NCBI GenBank assembly: GCA_963785745.1
Contig: CAWAWR010000024.1
Span: 310,001-374,000, forward strand
Source of the DNA: VAZQ01 sp963785745
GTDB taxonomy: Bacteria; Pseudomonadota; Alphaproteobacteria; Rhizobiales; Xanthobacteraceae
Direction of reading: 5' to 3'
DNA: 64,000 nucleotides
Below are positions 1 through 9,278 of this stretch, one piece after another. The first letter of the stretch is position 1. Every line of letters begins with the position of its first letter. The notes below the pieces were generated by a model. It ran no database searches. It saw only the letters and a list, made by a program, of their open reading frames with translations, and was not told where the DNA came from. Both the position numbers and the translations under genes were made by a program.

Positions 1-1
1 G

Positions 2-520
2 GTGCTCGAGATCGCCAGCGGCACCGGCGAGCACGCCGCCTATTTCGCGCCGCAGCTCCCGCACCTCGCCTGGCAGCCGACCGACATCGATCCCGAAGCG
101 CTCGCGAGCATCGCGGCCCACCGCGAAGCGGCGAGCGCACCCAATCTGCGGGCGCCGATCGAACTCGACGTGACCGCACCGGCCTGGCCGGTGACCCGCG
201 CCGACGCCGTGGTGTCGATCAACATGATCCACATTTCGCCGTGGACGGCAGCGCAAGGGCTGATGGCCGGCGCGGCGCGGCTGCTCGCCGCCGGTGGCGT
301 GCTCTATCTCTACGGTCCGTTCAAGGAGAACGGCGCACACACGGCGCCAAGCAACGCGGCGTTCGATGCGAGCCTGCGGGCGCGCGATCCACGATGGGGC
401 GTACGCGACACCGGCGACGTGCGCAAACTTGCCGACAGCCATGGTTTCGATTTCGTCGAGCGCGTCGCGATGCCGGCGAACAATCTGAGCCTCGTGTTTC
501 GACGGCGCGCAGGAAGCTAG
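2..520 (+). CDS. DUF938 family SAM-dependent methyltransferase, 5' end cut by window
   Basis: The frame is open from the first bases and stops at TAG 518-520, giving 172 visible residues. It begins inside the SAM-binding glycine loop (LEIASGTGEHAAYFA), which in DUF938 proteins is preceded by roughly 30 more residues, so the true start lies before the window. After the loop come an acidic residue region (DIDPEA), a motif IV-like NMIHISPW and a C-terminal YGPFKENGAHTAPSNA block, which is typical of this family. It probably methylates a small molecule in the cytosol; the substrate is unknown. The next gene, on the other strand, converges on it. Confidence 0.85.
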   Translation: MLEIASGTGEHAAYFAPQLPHLAWQPTDIDPEALASIAAHREAASAPNLRAPIELDVTAPAWPVTRADAVVSINMIHISPWTAAQGLMAGAARLLAAGGVLYLYGPFKENGAHTAPSNAAFDASLRARDPRWGVRDTGDVRKLADSHGFDFVERVAMPANNLSLVFRRRAGS

Positions 521-531
521 GATGCGCTGCT

Positions 532-1350
532 TCAACCGCCTTCGGTGGTTGCCCACGCCTTGTCAAACCGTCCTGCCTTCAGATCGGCCGGTTTGATCCA
601 GAACTGCGCAGCGCCCATGTCGCAGAACATGAAGTGCTCGTGCAGCTCCAGATCGCTGTCGATCTGCAAGAGCAGGACGGTGCCGTCGGCTTGCAGCTCT
701 CCGGCGGTCCCCTGGATATTCGTGGCGAAGCCCAACATCTGATGTTGCGAGAGGTTGAGGTCCCGGCGACCATGCAGCTCTTGAATGTATTCGCGCGGCT
801 TTGCGGCCTTGATGGCTTGCCATGAGCCCGGGCCCTCGAAGACCGGCAGCGGACCAATCTTCTTTTCGATCGATGCGACCATCGCGGCGAGTGCAGCCGC
901 CGCGTATGTATCGGGCGAACCCCAAAACGGCTTGATCCCGCCGAAGGTGTCGATGACGTGCGGTTCCAGAGCTATGTGCGGATATTCAACGATCCCGGTG
1001 TTGAAGCCGCCGGCGCGCTCTCCGAATGCATGCAATATCTCGGGCGTGTCTTTCGGTGGTGAGCGTTCTGAGCCAGCTTGCTTGGCGAAGATCACACGCG
1101 TTGTCGCGAACGGCCCGCCATTGTCGCCCCACAGCATCTCCTCCACCATGTCGGCAAAGAAGAACAGCAGGCCGCTTCGCGGCAGCATCGGGGCATTGGG
1201 GGCGTCGTGGAGAGGAGTCGGCGGCAAAGCCGACAAATCAATCTGGGCCAGGAAATGAAGCGGGGTGCGGGCTTGGCCGTGTCGCGGCCAGTCGATTTCC
1301 GGTGGCAATGTTGGCCGGCCGCCTACCTTGCTCAGAGAACCGTTCGCCAT
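532..1350 (-). CDS. DUF1963 (YwqG-like) domain protein
   Basis: A 272-residue cytosolic protein with no signal peptide or membrane segment. Near the N-terminus it has the SKVGGRPTLPP and WPR pattern, followed by FLAQIDLSALPP and LLFFFADM, the usual order in DUF1963/YwqG proteins. The C-terminal half has a QHQMLGFATNIQG segment and an LLLQIDSD strand near an HFMFCDMG turn, also typical. The molecular function of the family is not established. It lies downstream of the cytochrome c gene on the same strand, with a 122-base gap, so co-transcription is possible but not shown. Confidence 0.8.
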   Translation of the reverse strand: MANGSLSKVGGRPTLPPEIDWPRHGQARTPLHFLAQIDLSALPPTPLHDAPNAPMLPRSGLLFFFADMVEEMLWGDNGGPFATTRVIFAKQAGSERSPPKDTPEILHAFGERAGGFNTGIVEYPHIALEPHVIDTFGGIKPFWGSPDTYAAAALAAMVASIEKKIGPLPVFEGPGSWQAIKAAKPREYIQELHGRRDLNLSQHQMLGFATNIQGTAGELQADGTVLLLQIDSDLELHEHFMFCDMGAAQFWIKPADLKAGRFDKAWATTEGG

Positions 1351-1472
1351 CCTTTCGCGGCCGCAACCAGATTGCCGGCTGGCGCTGGGCGTTCAGTTCA
1401 TCCTCGTGCATGGCGCGGCTCCGCCATCTGCGACTCGCGGTCGCCTGTAGACTGCTCGCGGCAGCGCCAGTC

Positions 1473-1949
1473 CTATTTCTTGCCCTGCGCCTCGATCACA
1501 ATGCCTTCGAGCGCTTTCGGATCGGTCGGCAGCTCCTTGTCACCCGCCGGTATCTCGCTGACGGCGAACATGTACGCAATCGAGTCGATCGCTTGCTGAT
1601 CCGTAAGCGTGCCCGGATTGTCGGTCGGCATCATCTTGCGCACGTAGGTGAAGAGCTCGGCCACCGTCTTCCCGTCCCATTTGCGCAGGAACCCTGCGCG
1701 CGCGATCGCGGGCGACGGCGGCTGGTCGGACTGGGCGGCGCCGTTCAGCCGCGGCCCGTGACACTGCGAGCAGGCACCCGAATAGAGCACCTGGCCGCGC
1801 TTGTTCTGGGCCTCGGTATAGACACCGCTCCAGATCGACACCTGAGCCGCAGCCGGTTCAGTGAGAACTGCCATCGTCGCCATGGCGGCCGCGAGCGTGG
1901 CGCCAACTACCATCAACCTCGGACGTACTGTCCATCTACTGGATTTCAT
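1473..1949 (-). CDS. Periplasmic class I cytochrome c
   Basis: A 158-residue secreted protein: an N-terminal signal peptide ends near PAAAQ, and one heme-attachment site CSQCH lies at about residue 60. A candidate distal Met lies in the YVRKMMPTDNPG segment, typical of small class I c-type cytochromes of the alcohol-dehydrogenase or sorbosone-dehydrogenase type. ATG 1949 is preferred over the in-frame GTG six bases upstream because GGAAGG lies about eight bases before it. It follows the beta-sandwich protein and the Tat-exported flavoprotein on the same strand and is a plausible periplasmic electron acceptor for that flavoprotein; this pairing is inferred. Confidence 0.88.
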   Translation of the reverse strand: MKSSRWTVRPRLMVVGATLAAAMATMAVLTEPAAAQVSIWSGVYTEAQNKRGQVLYSGACSQCHGPRLNGAAQSDQPPSPAIARAGFLRKWDGKTVAELFTYVRKMMPTDNPGTLTDQQAIDSIAYMFAVSEIPAGDKELPTDPKALEGIVIEAQGKK

Positions 1950-1979
1950 CGACACTACCTTCCACTCGACTTTATTGTC

Positions 1980-2943
1980 TTAAACTCCCGGATCCTCCTC
2001 CGGAGACACCCAGGGCAAATCCCCGTCCAGTTCCGCCCGTGTGATCATGTCGGCCGTCACGTCCGCACTGGTGGCGATCGAAACGTATTTGGCCGCCGAT
2101 ACAAAGATCTCGTAGTGGCCCTTGGTCACCTTGACCCGAGCGATGCCGCTTTCGTCGGTCGTCGCCCGATACGGATGCATAACCACGCGCGCGCCCTTGA
2201 TCGGTGTTTGCTTCTCCCTGTCGAAGGCCTCGATCGTCACCTCGTAGTCGGGAGCCGCAACGACCCGAAGCGGCACGGCAACCGCTCCGGCTGCGTGGGG
2301 CAGCTCGCAATCCCACGCGGCGGTCCGGACTTCCCATTGATGGGCTCCCGTGGACGAAGGGGCTTCCGCTTCAACCTCGGCCACATAAAGCGCGTCGCTC
2401 TCCGGCCAGATCTCGCTGCCGAGTTTTGCGCCACCGATTTGCTTGCCCTCACCGTCGAAGACACCGAGTTCCTGCCCGGCGAGACAGCACCCGGCCGAGC
2501 ATCGGACGCCGACCATGAACTTGAAGTGCGAGCCCGCCACGATCGCTGACGGCGCGTCCCAGGCGTTCAGCGCCGCCTGATGCGCCTTGACGACAATGGG
2601 GACGTCGGACGCAGCCAGTTCCTGCAAGGCGCCGTCCTTGTCAGGCACAAGCACGACAGCGCGAAAGACATATTCGCCCGCGCTGCGCGGCGCCGCCACG
2701 ACGATGTCTTCCGATACGTAGGCGTCGTCATCCTCGGCCTCGATGAGTTCGGCCTGCACCAACTCGGCGCCTTCAGCCATCGCGGATCGAAACCCGCGGC
2801 GCGCGCAGATCATCCTTGCCGGAATACGCGAGCTGGACCTTCAGCGTGATGTCGGTGCCTGCATCCGCTTCGTCGGGTGAGACCTCGACGGTGCAGGTGC
2901 ATTGCGCGCTATTCGTTCTGATTTCCGACAACGAAGCACTCAC
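1980..2943 (-). CDS. Hypothetical multi-domain beta-sandwich protein, one frame disruption
   Basis: Function not recognised. The C-terminal part (ATG 2780 to 1980) reads as two strand-rich domains: an Ig-like one containing CSAGCCLAGQELGVFDGEG and a final one with ARVVMHPYRATTDESGIARV, like carboxypeptidase-regulatory folds. Upstream, in the neighbouring frame, a GTG-started stretch (2943 to TGA 2773) encodes CTCTVEVSPDEADAGTDITL, which resembles the start of the second Ig-like domain. Removing one G near 2777 joins both into about 320 residues. The two pieces could instead be separate, coupled genes, since ATG overlaps the TGA in ATGGCTGA. No signal peptide is evident. It sits between the flavoprotein and cytochrome c genes. 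Confidence 0.6.
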
Positions 2944-2960
2944 TCACAAGAGACGAAAGC

Positions 2961-2985
2961 GCCGGTGGGGTCTGACCCCACCGGC
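2961..2985 (-). terminator. Hairpin terminator after the flavoprotein gene
   Basis: A perfect 11-bp stem (GCCGGTGGGGT with ACCCCACCGGC) closes a 3-base loop. It sits just past the flavoprotein stop and before the next minus-strand gene. Only a short T-rich run (GCTTTCGTCTC) follows on the minus strand, so it may be a leaky terminator or an mRNA-stabilising hairpin between cistrons. Confidence 0.6.
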
Positions 2986-3005
2986 TGTCCATGCGGCCTT
3001 CGGCA

Positions 3006-5084
3006 CTAACCGCGCGCCTGCGCAATGGTGGTGCCTGCCATGAAGCCGTGGACCAGGCACCGGCCCAGGCCGTGTTGGCCGCAGCCGCCACTTGCCTCGC
3101 CGCCACTGTAGAGGCCCGGGATCACCGCGCCCTGCGTGTCGAGAACTTCCGTCTTACCGTTGATCCGCATGCCGCCATAGCAGTCGTGCCAGACCGGGCA
3201 GATCGCCGCGGCGTAGAACGGCGGCTTGGAGATCTTGTGCATCGGCGCGTCCTTGCCGCGTCCGAAATCGGGATCGCCGCCTTCGTCGACGTAGGTGTTC
3301 CACTTGTTCACGGTGTCCTTGAGGTGCTTGAGCGGCACCCGCTGGAACTCATGACGCGCGTAGATCTTCTTCGCCAGTTCGTCGACGGTGTCGGCGCTGA
3401 AGAAGTAGCCATTGTCCATGGAGGTGAACGGCGGCTTGATGTCCCAACTATCGCGTTCGACGGTGGCGGCGTCGAAGATCGCCCACAGCGGTCCCGAGAA
3501 GAAGTTCGGCGCCTGCGATCCCTCGTTGATCGCAACCGCGGCGTCGAGAACCGGCTGATAGGCGTACATCTGCTTGACATGCGCCGGGCTACAGTTGCGC
3601 CAGTCGTTCTGGACATGCTGCATCGAATGCTTGGGTGCGCCGACGCGCGGCCCGCCCGGCCAGACCGGCGTATCGTGACGCCGCGCGAGGGCGAGCTCGT
3701 TGTAGAAGCGCTTGCCGACCTGGTTCACCGCGATCAGATGCTCGTACGAACTCGTCCCGAGCGTGATGCCGGTCGAACGCCGGAACGGGAAGGTCGGATG
3801 ACCCGGGTACATGTCGGTGTAGGAGTCGCGCGTCGCCAGCCGCGGCGGAATGTGGAAGGTCTGGCTGGTCAGCTGGTTCTGCTGCATGCCCGCCAGATTG
3901 GCGCCGATCCGCATGCCGGCGATGATGCCGCTGGCGTCCTGGCCTTGCGGCCCCATCATAGCCCATGCGCTCGACACGAACGCCGGTTCGTTGAACGCGG
4001 GATAGAACATGCTGCGGAAATTCGTATTGGCACTGTGACCGCCAGTGCCGACGAACACCGCCACCTTGGCGCGGATGTTGACGCTCTCGCGGCGTTCATC
4101 GATGTTGCCGTTGTCCATATAGCTCTTCAGTTGTGCGCCGGTGTCGGGATCGAACCGCGGCGTATAGCTGGTCTTGATGCCGAGGACGCGGCCGGAGAAC
4201 TGCTGCTCGCGAACGAGCTCGGTCATGCGCCGGTTGAGCATGAACTTGATGCCCTTCTCGCGCGCACTGAACTCCAGACAGCGCGTGAGCGCGGCGCCGT
4301 TCCAGACCATGCCCGGGCCGGCGATCTTGCTCGCATCGCCCATGACGCGTGGCGTGAAATGGCTGGAGCTCTTGCCCTCGATGCCCGCGTCCTGCTGCGT
4401 GACGGTTCCTGCCTTCATGTCGGTCTTGTTGCCGATTTTGAGGATGGTGAATGCCCGCCGGGCGCGCGAAATACCGCCGGCCGGATGCGTGCCGCTGACG
4501 CGCGAAAAGCGCACATAGTTGTCCATCAGGAATTGCCGGGTGCCGTAGCAATTTTCGGCCCAGGCCCGCTGCACATCGCGGTCGTTGTAGCGGTAAGACG
4601 CCTGCGCCGCGACGTCGAGCACACTCCAGTCGGTCATGTCCCTGAACAGGAAGTCGACATCTTCCCGCATTTCGTCGGGCTTGTGCAGCGGCGGAACCTT
4701 GATGAAGCCTTCCTTGTCGCCTTCGCCGGCGATGTCGCGCAGCTGGCACGGGTCGCCGCCGCCGAGCGAGACCTGGCCGCCGCTGTGCGCCATTTTACCG
4801 CCGACGTCGAAGTTCTGGTCGACGATCAGCACCCGCAGGCCGGCGTCGCGCGCCCGGATGGCGCATGGCAGGCCGGAAGCGCCCGAGCCGATTACGACAA
4901 GGTCCACCTCATAGTCCCACCTGATGTTGTCGACGCTGTTCCCCTGCGCGGAGGTCTCTCCGACGCTGGCGCCGAGAGCGGCCGCGCTGACGCCGGCAAC
5001 CGCACCCTGCGTGAGGAAATTTCGGCGGCTAACGGATTTGGCTTGCTTCTGCTCTTCCGGATTGCCGGTGCGCTTCTTGGCCAT
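3006..5084 (-). CDS. Tat-exported FAD-dependent oxidoreductase, fumarate reductase/succinate dehydrogenase flavoprotein family
   Basis: 692 residues. A twin-arginine signal (SRRNFLTQG, Arg at 20-21, followed by an Ala-rich stretch) predicts folded export to the periplasm. The Rossmann motif DLVVIGSGASG at 61-71 binds the FAD ADP, and VDQNFDVGGKMAHSGG follows. The C-terminus GLYSGGEASGGCGQHGLG is the usual FAD-binding closing motif of the FAD_binding_2 family. Such enzymes reduce or oxidise C=C bonds in organic acids or steroids; the substrate here is unknown. A downstream cytochrome c suggests electrons pass to a c-type cytochrome. ATG 5084 has AGGGAGA just before it. TenA is transcribed divergently. 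Confidence 0.85.
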   Translation of the reverse strand: MAKKRTGNPEEQKQAKSVSRRNFLTQGAVAGVSAAALGASVGETSAQGNSVDNIRWDYEVDLVVIGSGASGLPCAIRARDAGLRVLIVDQNFDVGGKMAHSGGQVSLGGGDPCQLRDIAGEGDKEGFIKVPPLHKPDEMREDVDFLFRDMTDWSVLDVAAQASYRYNDRDVQRAWAENCYGTRQFLMDNYVRFSRVSGTHPAGGISRARRAFTILKIGNKTDMKAGTVTQQDAGIEGKSSSHFTPRVMGDASKIAGPGMVWNGAALTRCLEFSAREKGIKFMLNRRMTELVREQQFSGRVLGIKTSYTPRFDPDTGAQLKSYMDNGNIDERRESVNIRAKVAVFVGTGGHSANTNFRSMFYPAFNEPAFVSSAWAMMGPQGQDASGIIAGMRIGANLAGMQQNQLTSQTFHIPPRLATRDSYTDMYPGHPTFPFRRSTGITLGTSSYEHLIAVNQVGKRFYNELALARRHDTPVWPGGPRVGAPKHSMQHVQNDWRNCSPAHVKQMYAYQPVLDAAVAINEGSQAPNFFSGPLWAIFDAATVERDSWDIKPPFTSMDNGYFFSADTVDELAKKIYARHEFQRVPLKHLKDTVNKWNTYVDEGGDPDFGRGKDAPMHKISKPPFYAAAICPVWHDCYGGMRINGKTEVLDTQGAVIPGLYSGGEASGGCGQHGLGRCLVHGFMAGTTIAQARG

Positions 5085-5215
5085 GCCTTCTCTCCCTAGG
5101 GTCGAACGTTGTCGTTCTTGTTCGATGGGCCAAGCCCATCCCGAAGCGGATTATGAGCCAACCTGAGCGGCTCGAAAAGGTAGTAGAAAAGGAATCATCA
5201 CAGAGAGCCCCCACG

Positions 5216-5895
5216 ATGACCGACCCGGCTTCCCTATTCTCCACCGCCGCGTGGAGCCGCAATGCGCGGGCCTACGAAACCATCCGTACCATGCCGTTCA
5301 ATGCCGACCTCGCGGCCGGGACACTGAGCGAGGCGCGCTTCAAGCACTACATCACCCAGGACGCGCATTATCTCATCGGCTTCGGCCGGGCGCTGACGCT
5401 GGCCGCCGCCAAGGCCCCCTCCCCGGAACGCCTGATCCAGTTCGCGAAGTCCGCCGAAGGCGCCATCGTCGTGGAACGGGCCCTGCACGGCTCATTCTTC
5501 GAGCGCTACGGGATCACGCCCGACGTGTTCAACAAGACGCCGCTCTCGCCGGCGTGTCATCACTACGTGTCGTATCTGATCGCCACGGCTTATGCCGAAC
5601 CCTACGAGGTGCTGCTCGGCGCGCTGCTGCCCTGCTTCTGGATCTATGCCGAGGTCGGCGCGCGATATCCACAGCCGCGCCGCGGCCGCCAATCCCTACC
5701 AGGCCTGGATCGACACCTATGCCGGCGAGCAGTTCCACGCGGCTGTGCAAGCGACCATCGAAGCCACCGACGAGGTCGCCGCCACCGCGTCGGAGACGCT
5801 GCGCGAGCGCATGCACTGGGCCTTCACCCGTGCAACCCAACTGGAGTGGATGTTCTGGGATTCGGCCTACCGGCAGGCAGGCGTGGCCGGTCTAG
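5216..5895 (+). pseudogene. tenA: TenA-like thiaminase II/aminopyrimidine aminohydrolase, two frameshifts
   Basis: TenA proteins salvage or cleave pyrimidine moieties of thiamine. The first 150 residues (MTDPASLFSTAAWSRN, HYITQDAHYL, then LLPCFWIYAEVG with the expected catalytic Cys) are in one frame. The next part (DIHSRAAAANPYQAWIDTYA through LEWMFWDSAYRQA) is in a second frame after one extra base near 5660. The last residues (AWPV then TAG 5893-5895) need a third frame after one extra G near 5880. With both bases removed, a normal 225-residue protein results. ATG 5216 is the likely start. Its stop codon shares CTAG with the convergent methyltransferase stop, which supports the repaired reading. 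Confidence 0.82.
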
Positions 5896-6966
5896 GCCTT
5901 AGCCTCGTCCTTGTCGAACACCATCACCTTGGACACGAATGCCTTGGTGTCGTAGCGGTGTATCGAGGCCGTGGCGGCGCGCGATCGCGGGGAAGTCCTC
6001 GCGCACATAACTCTCATAATACGGCTCGTGATAGAGCTGCGGAAAGCGATCCAGCATCCCATCATAATCGGGCTCATCGCCAAGCTGGAGCGAATCCACC
6101 AAGACCAGCCGCCCGCCGGGCTTGAGCACGCGCGCTGCTTCGCCGATCACGGCGCGGCGCACTTCCGGCGGCAGTTCGTGCACCATGAAGATGCTTGTCA
6201 CCGCGTCGCAGCTGTTCGACGGCGTGGGGATTGCTTCCGCGCCGGCGACGACGAAATCGATGCGCGACCAGCGCTTCAGGTGGCGGCGCGCGTGGTTGAT
6301 GTAGGCGTCCGACAGGTCGAGGCCGAGCGCCGGCAAACGCGGCCATGCTTGCTTGACGAAATCGAGGAAGCGCCCGGTGCCGCAGCCGATGTCGATGAGC
6401 CGCAATTTACGCTGGTCGCGTCCGGCGAACGCCTCCGCGAGCGGAGGCAGCGCTTGCCGGCGCATGATATTGGCCGTTCCTTTGAACAGCACCTCGACCT
6501 GCGTGTCGTAACGGTCGGCGGATTCCTCCGTCAGCCAGCCGCCCGACTGAAAATGGAAATTCTGCAGGTAGTAGTCCGGACGCCGGCCGCGGGTGTTCGC
6601 GTTCAGCACCTCGTGGGTTGCGTTGCGTTTGCGACGCTGTTCGATGTCGGGGAGGTCGCGAAAGAACAGCCGCGAGCGGTCGAGCACCGTGAGCAGCGAA
6701 CCGTCATGGTCGGCCGGAAGCGGGTAAATCCCGGCCTCGACATTGGCGAGATCCTGCGCGATCAGCGCCGCCCGGTCCGCGTCCAGGCGCTGCTGGAGGC
6801 GAGGATTGGTTCGCGGCTTCGGCCGCGCCCCATCGCCCTCCTGCCGCCGAACCTGCTCGGCAAGCCGGCGCATGACGTAGAGATGCCCGGCATACCAGGC
6901 CATGCGCGGCAGTTGCCCCGAAGCGTAGGCAACGCGCGTCGCCAAACGTGAGAGCGGGTGGCTCAT
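5892..6966 (-). CDS. Class I SAM-dependent methyltransferase, frameshift near C-terminus
   Basis: About 357 residues when repaired. An N-terminal helical region of roughly 150 residues precedes YYLQNFHFQSGGWLTEESA. The SAM-binding core follows: LIDIGCGTGRFL (motif I), LGLDLSDAYINHAR, then DAVTSIFMVHELPPEVR and the RVLKPGGRLVLVD segment (motif III). The written frame ends with an unrelated tail; one extra base near 5958 hides the expected ending RYDTKAFVSKVMVFDKDEA and TAG 5892-5894. ATG 6966 (MSHPLSRL) is chosen because upstream in-frame codons read as non-coding arginine-rich sequence. The substrate is unknown. It converges with tenA. Confidence 0.82.
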
Positions 6967-7148
6967 AGGTGTAACGTTGGGTTTTGCTTGCGCCCGCGCA
7001 AGGCCGCGAGGACCGGCCCGGCGGGATGGATATCTGGGATTCGGCCCACCGACAGGCGGCGGGACCCGCCTGGTTCGGTGGTATGATTGGCCCGCCAGAC
7101 GCAAAGTCGGCACAATCCCGCCCTATTGACCGATCGGACAGGGCTGAC

Positions 7149-9278
7149 ATGCAACCGGGCTGGCACATCAACTCCAGGCGATACGTACGGATTGCAGCCA
7201 TTGCGCTGGTGATCTCCGGCGCTTTGGCGCTTGGCCTCGATCACGCCCGCGCCCAGCTCGGCCTCGATACGATTCGCAGCGTGGTCGACAAGGCCAAGGG
7301 CAAGGCCAAGTCCGTCCCCGGGAAGGACGTCCTGAAAGGCAAGACCACACCGAACGTGAAAGGCGCCCTTCAAAAAGGCCCGATCGCGAAAGACGGGATC
7401 GGCAAGGGCAAAGGCGCGCTCGAGAAGTTCGGTAAGGATCGCCTTGTGCCGAAGGACAAGGCGAAGGACCTGATCGCCGGCGACAAGGGCAAATTCGGAA
7501 AAGGCCCGGCCGACAGGCTTACGGATAAGCTGGGCAAGGACAAGATCGGCAAGGACAGGCTCTCAAAGAACGCCCTCACCAAGGACAAGCTGGGCAAGGA
7601 CAAACTCGGCAAGGGCGACCTCGCGAAGGACAAGCTCGGCAAGGACAAGCTGTCAAAGGACGCGCTCACCAAGGACAAGCTTGGCAAGGATAAACTCGGC
7701 AAAGGCGACCTCGCGAAAGACAAGCTTGGCAAGGACAAGCTCGGCAAAGGCGACTTCGCCAAAGACAAGCTCGGCAAGGACAAGGCGGGGATCGATAAGA
7801 TCGGCAAAGGCAAAGCCATCCCCGACAAGCGCGCCGCGACCAGGATCGCGCGGGCGCAGAACCCGGTCGAGCGCGGCAAGATCCGCGTCGACCACCGCCG
7901 CGACATCAACGTCGCCCGGCTGCGTTTGCCGCCGCGCCCGTTCCCCGGCACCGCCGGCTTCACCGCCGTTCCGCCCGCCGGCGAGACGCGCTTCATCTCG
8001 ACCGAGATGGTGTTCCATGTCGGCCCCAGCGTGTCGCAGCAAACCGTCAATGCGACCGCGGCCCGGCTGGGGCTGACCGTCGTCGGCGTGCAAGCGAGCG
8101 GCATCACCGGCGGCACGCTCTACCATTTCCGTCTGCCGCCGGGGCGAGCGGTCTCCGACGTCGTGCGCGCGCTGGAGACCGAGCGCGTCGGCATCCCGTC
8201 TCCGAATTACGTGTATCGCATCGTCCAGGACACCGCGTCCGATACGGCAAGCCCGGCGGGATCGCCGGAGCAATACACCATCGAGAAGCTCAGGCTCGCC
8301 GAAGTGCACAAGGTCGCCACCGGCCGCGAAGTGCTGGTGGCGGTGATCGACTCGAAGGTCGACACCAATCACCCCGATCTCGCCGGCGCTATCGCCGAGG
8401 AATACGACGCGGTCGGCCGATCGGAGCAGGCGCATTCGCACGGCACCGGCATGACCGGCGCGATCGTGTCGCACCGCAAGCTGCTCGGCATTGCGCCGAA
8501 CGCCCGCATCCTCGCGGTGCACGCCTTCTCGACCACGACCCGGCAATCGCCGGAAGCGACCACGCGGCAAATCATCGCCGGCATCGAATGGGCCATCAAC
8601 AAGGGCGCGCGCATCATCAATATGAGTTTCGCCGGCCCGTACGATCCCATGATCCAGCTCGCGATGCGCAACGCCGCCGCCAAGGGCGTCATCCTGATCG
8701 CAGCCTCGGGCAATATGGGCGCGAAGTCGCCGCCGCTCTATCCGGCCGCCGATCCGAATGTGATCGCGGTGACCGCGACCGACGAGAGCGACTCGCTGTT
8801 CACACAGGCCGTGCGCGGGCCGCATCTGGCGGTCGCGGCGCCGGGCGTCGACGTGATGGTCCCCGCCCCGGCCGATACCTATCAGCTCACCACCGGCACG
8901 TCGGTTGCCGCCGCGCATGTCAGCGGCGTCGCCGCGCTGCTGTTGGAGCGCCACCCGTCCATTGACGCGAAAACCGTGCTCGAGGTCCTTACCTCGACGG
9001 CGCGCAACCTGAACGAAAAGGGCCGCGACGATCTTTATGGCTGGGGCCTGATCGATCCCGCTGCCGCCCTGCAGGAACTCGACAGTAGAATTGCGGATGG
9101 CAAGCTGATCGCCACCGCCAAGCCCGCGGCGCCCAAAGCCGCGGCTGCAAAATCCGACGCCAAGTCCGCGGCGCCGAGGACGACGGCAACAACGCCGACG
9201 ACCGCGCCAAGACCAGCAGCAACGAGCCCGGCGGCAACGAGCCCGGCGGCGAAGGCAGCGCCGCCTCCCGCGCGCTAG
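7149..9278 (+). CDS. Secreted subtilisin-like (S8) serine protease with lysine-rich repeat domain
   Basis: 709 residues. A signal peptide (ISGALALGLDHARAQ) is followed by a Lys/Gly/Asp-rich segment built of five-residue units (about residues 122-226), then a linker and a peptidase S8 domain. The catalytic triad is visible: Asp401 in VAVIDSKVDTNHPD, His431 in SHGTGMTGAIV and Ser585 in TGTSVAAAHVSG; Asn522 in AASGN is the oxyanion residue. An inhibitor-like prodomain may lie at about 295-360 (ISTEMVFHVG to PNYVYRIVQD). The C-terminus is an Ala/Pro/Thr-rich tail. The ATG is chosen because the signal peptide begins there. The protease probably acts outside the inner membrane; the target is unknown. 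Confidence 0.85.
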   Translation: MQPGWHINSRRYVRIAAIALVISGALALGLDHARAQLGLDTIRSVVDKAKGKAKSVPGKDVLKGKTTPNVKGALQKGPIAKDGIGKGKGALEKFGKDRLVPKDKAKDLIAGDKGKFGKGPADRLTDKLGKDKIGKDRLSKNALTKDKLGKDKLGKGDLAKDKLGKDKLSKDALTKDKLGKDKLGKGDLAKDKLGKDKLGKGDFAKDKLGKDKAGIDKIGKGKAIPDKRAATRIARAQNPVERGKIRVDHRRDINVARLRLPPRPFPGTAGFTAVPPAGETRFISTEMVFHVGPSVSQQTVNATAARLGLTVVGVQASGITGGTLYHFRLPPGRAVSDVVRALETERVGIPSPNYVYRIVQDTASDTASPAGSPEQYTIEKLRLAEVHKVATGREVLVAVIDSKVDTNHPDLAGAIAEEYDAVGRSEQAHSHGTGMTGAIVSHRKLLGIAPNARILAVHAFSTTTRQSPEATTRQIIAGIEWAINKGARIINMSFAGPYDPMIQLAMRNAAAKGVILIAASGNMGAKSPPLYPAADPNVIAVTATDESDSLFTQAVRGPHLAVAAPGVDVMVPAPADTYQLTTGTSVAAAHVSGVAALLLERHPSIDAKTVLEVLTSTARNLNEKGRDDLYGWGLIDPAAALQELDSRIADGKLIATAKPAAPKAAAAKSDAKSAAPRTTATTPTTAPRPAATSPAATSPAAKAAPPPAR
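7512..7826 (+). repeat. Tandem repeat encoding about twenty KDKLG-type pentapeptides
   Basis: Inside the subtilase gene, 15-base units encode KDKLG, KDKLS, KDALT, KGDLA and close variants in a row. A higher-order 25-residue block (two KDKLG, KGDLA, KDKLG, then KDKLS or KDKLG) recurs at least twice with near-identical DNA. The opposite strand is consequently open in a frame reading Leu-Pro-Ser-rich repeats, which is an artefact. Confidence 0.85.

Noticed and set aside
2991..5099. A 702-codon plus-strand open frame
   Set aside because: It mirrors the Tat flavoprotein gene and is low-complexity Val/Arg/Ala-rich; the minus strand has clear FAD motifs.
5102..5125. TCGAAC-N12-GTTCGA inverted repeat upstream of the flavoprotein gene
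   Set aside because: Short arms and a long spacer; such matches are expected by chance, and no regulator is nearby.
7370..8116. A Leu-Pro-Ser repeat protein on the minus strand
   Set aside because: It is the antisense of the KDKLG repeat in the subtilase gene; repeat periodicity keeps it open.
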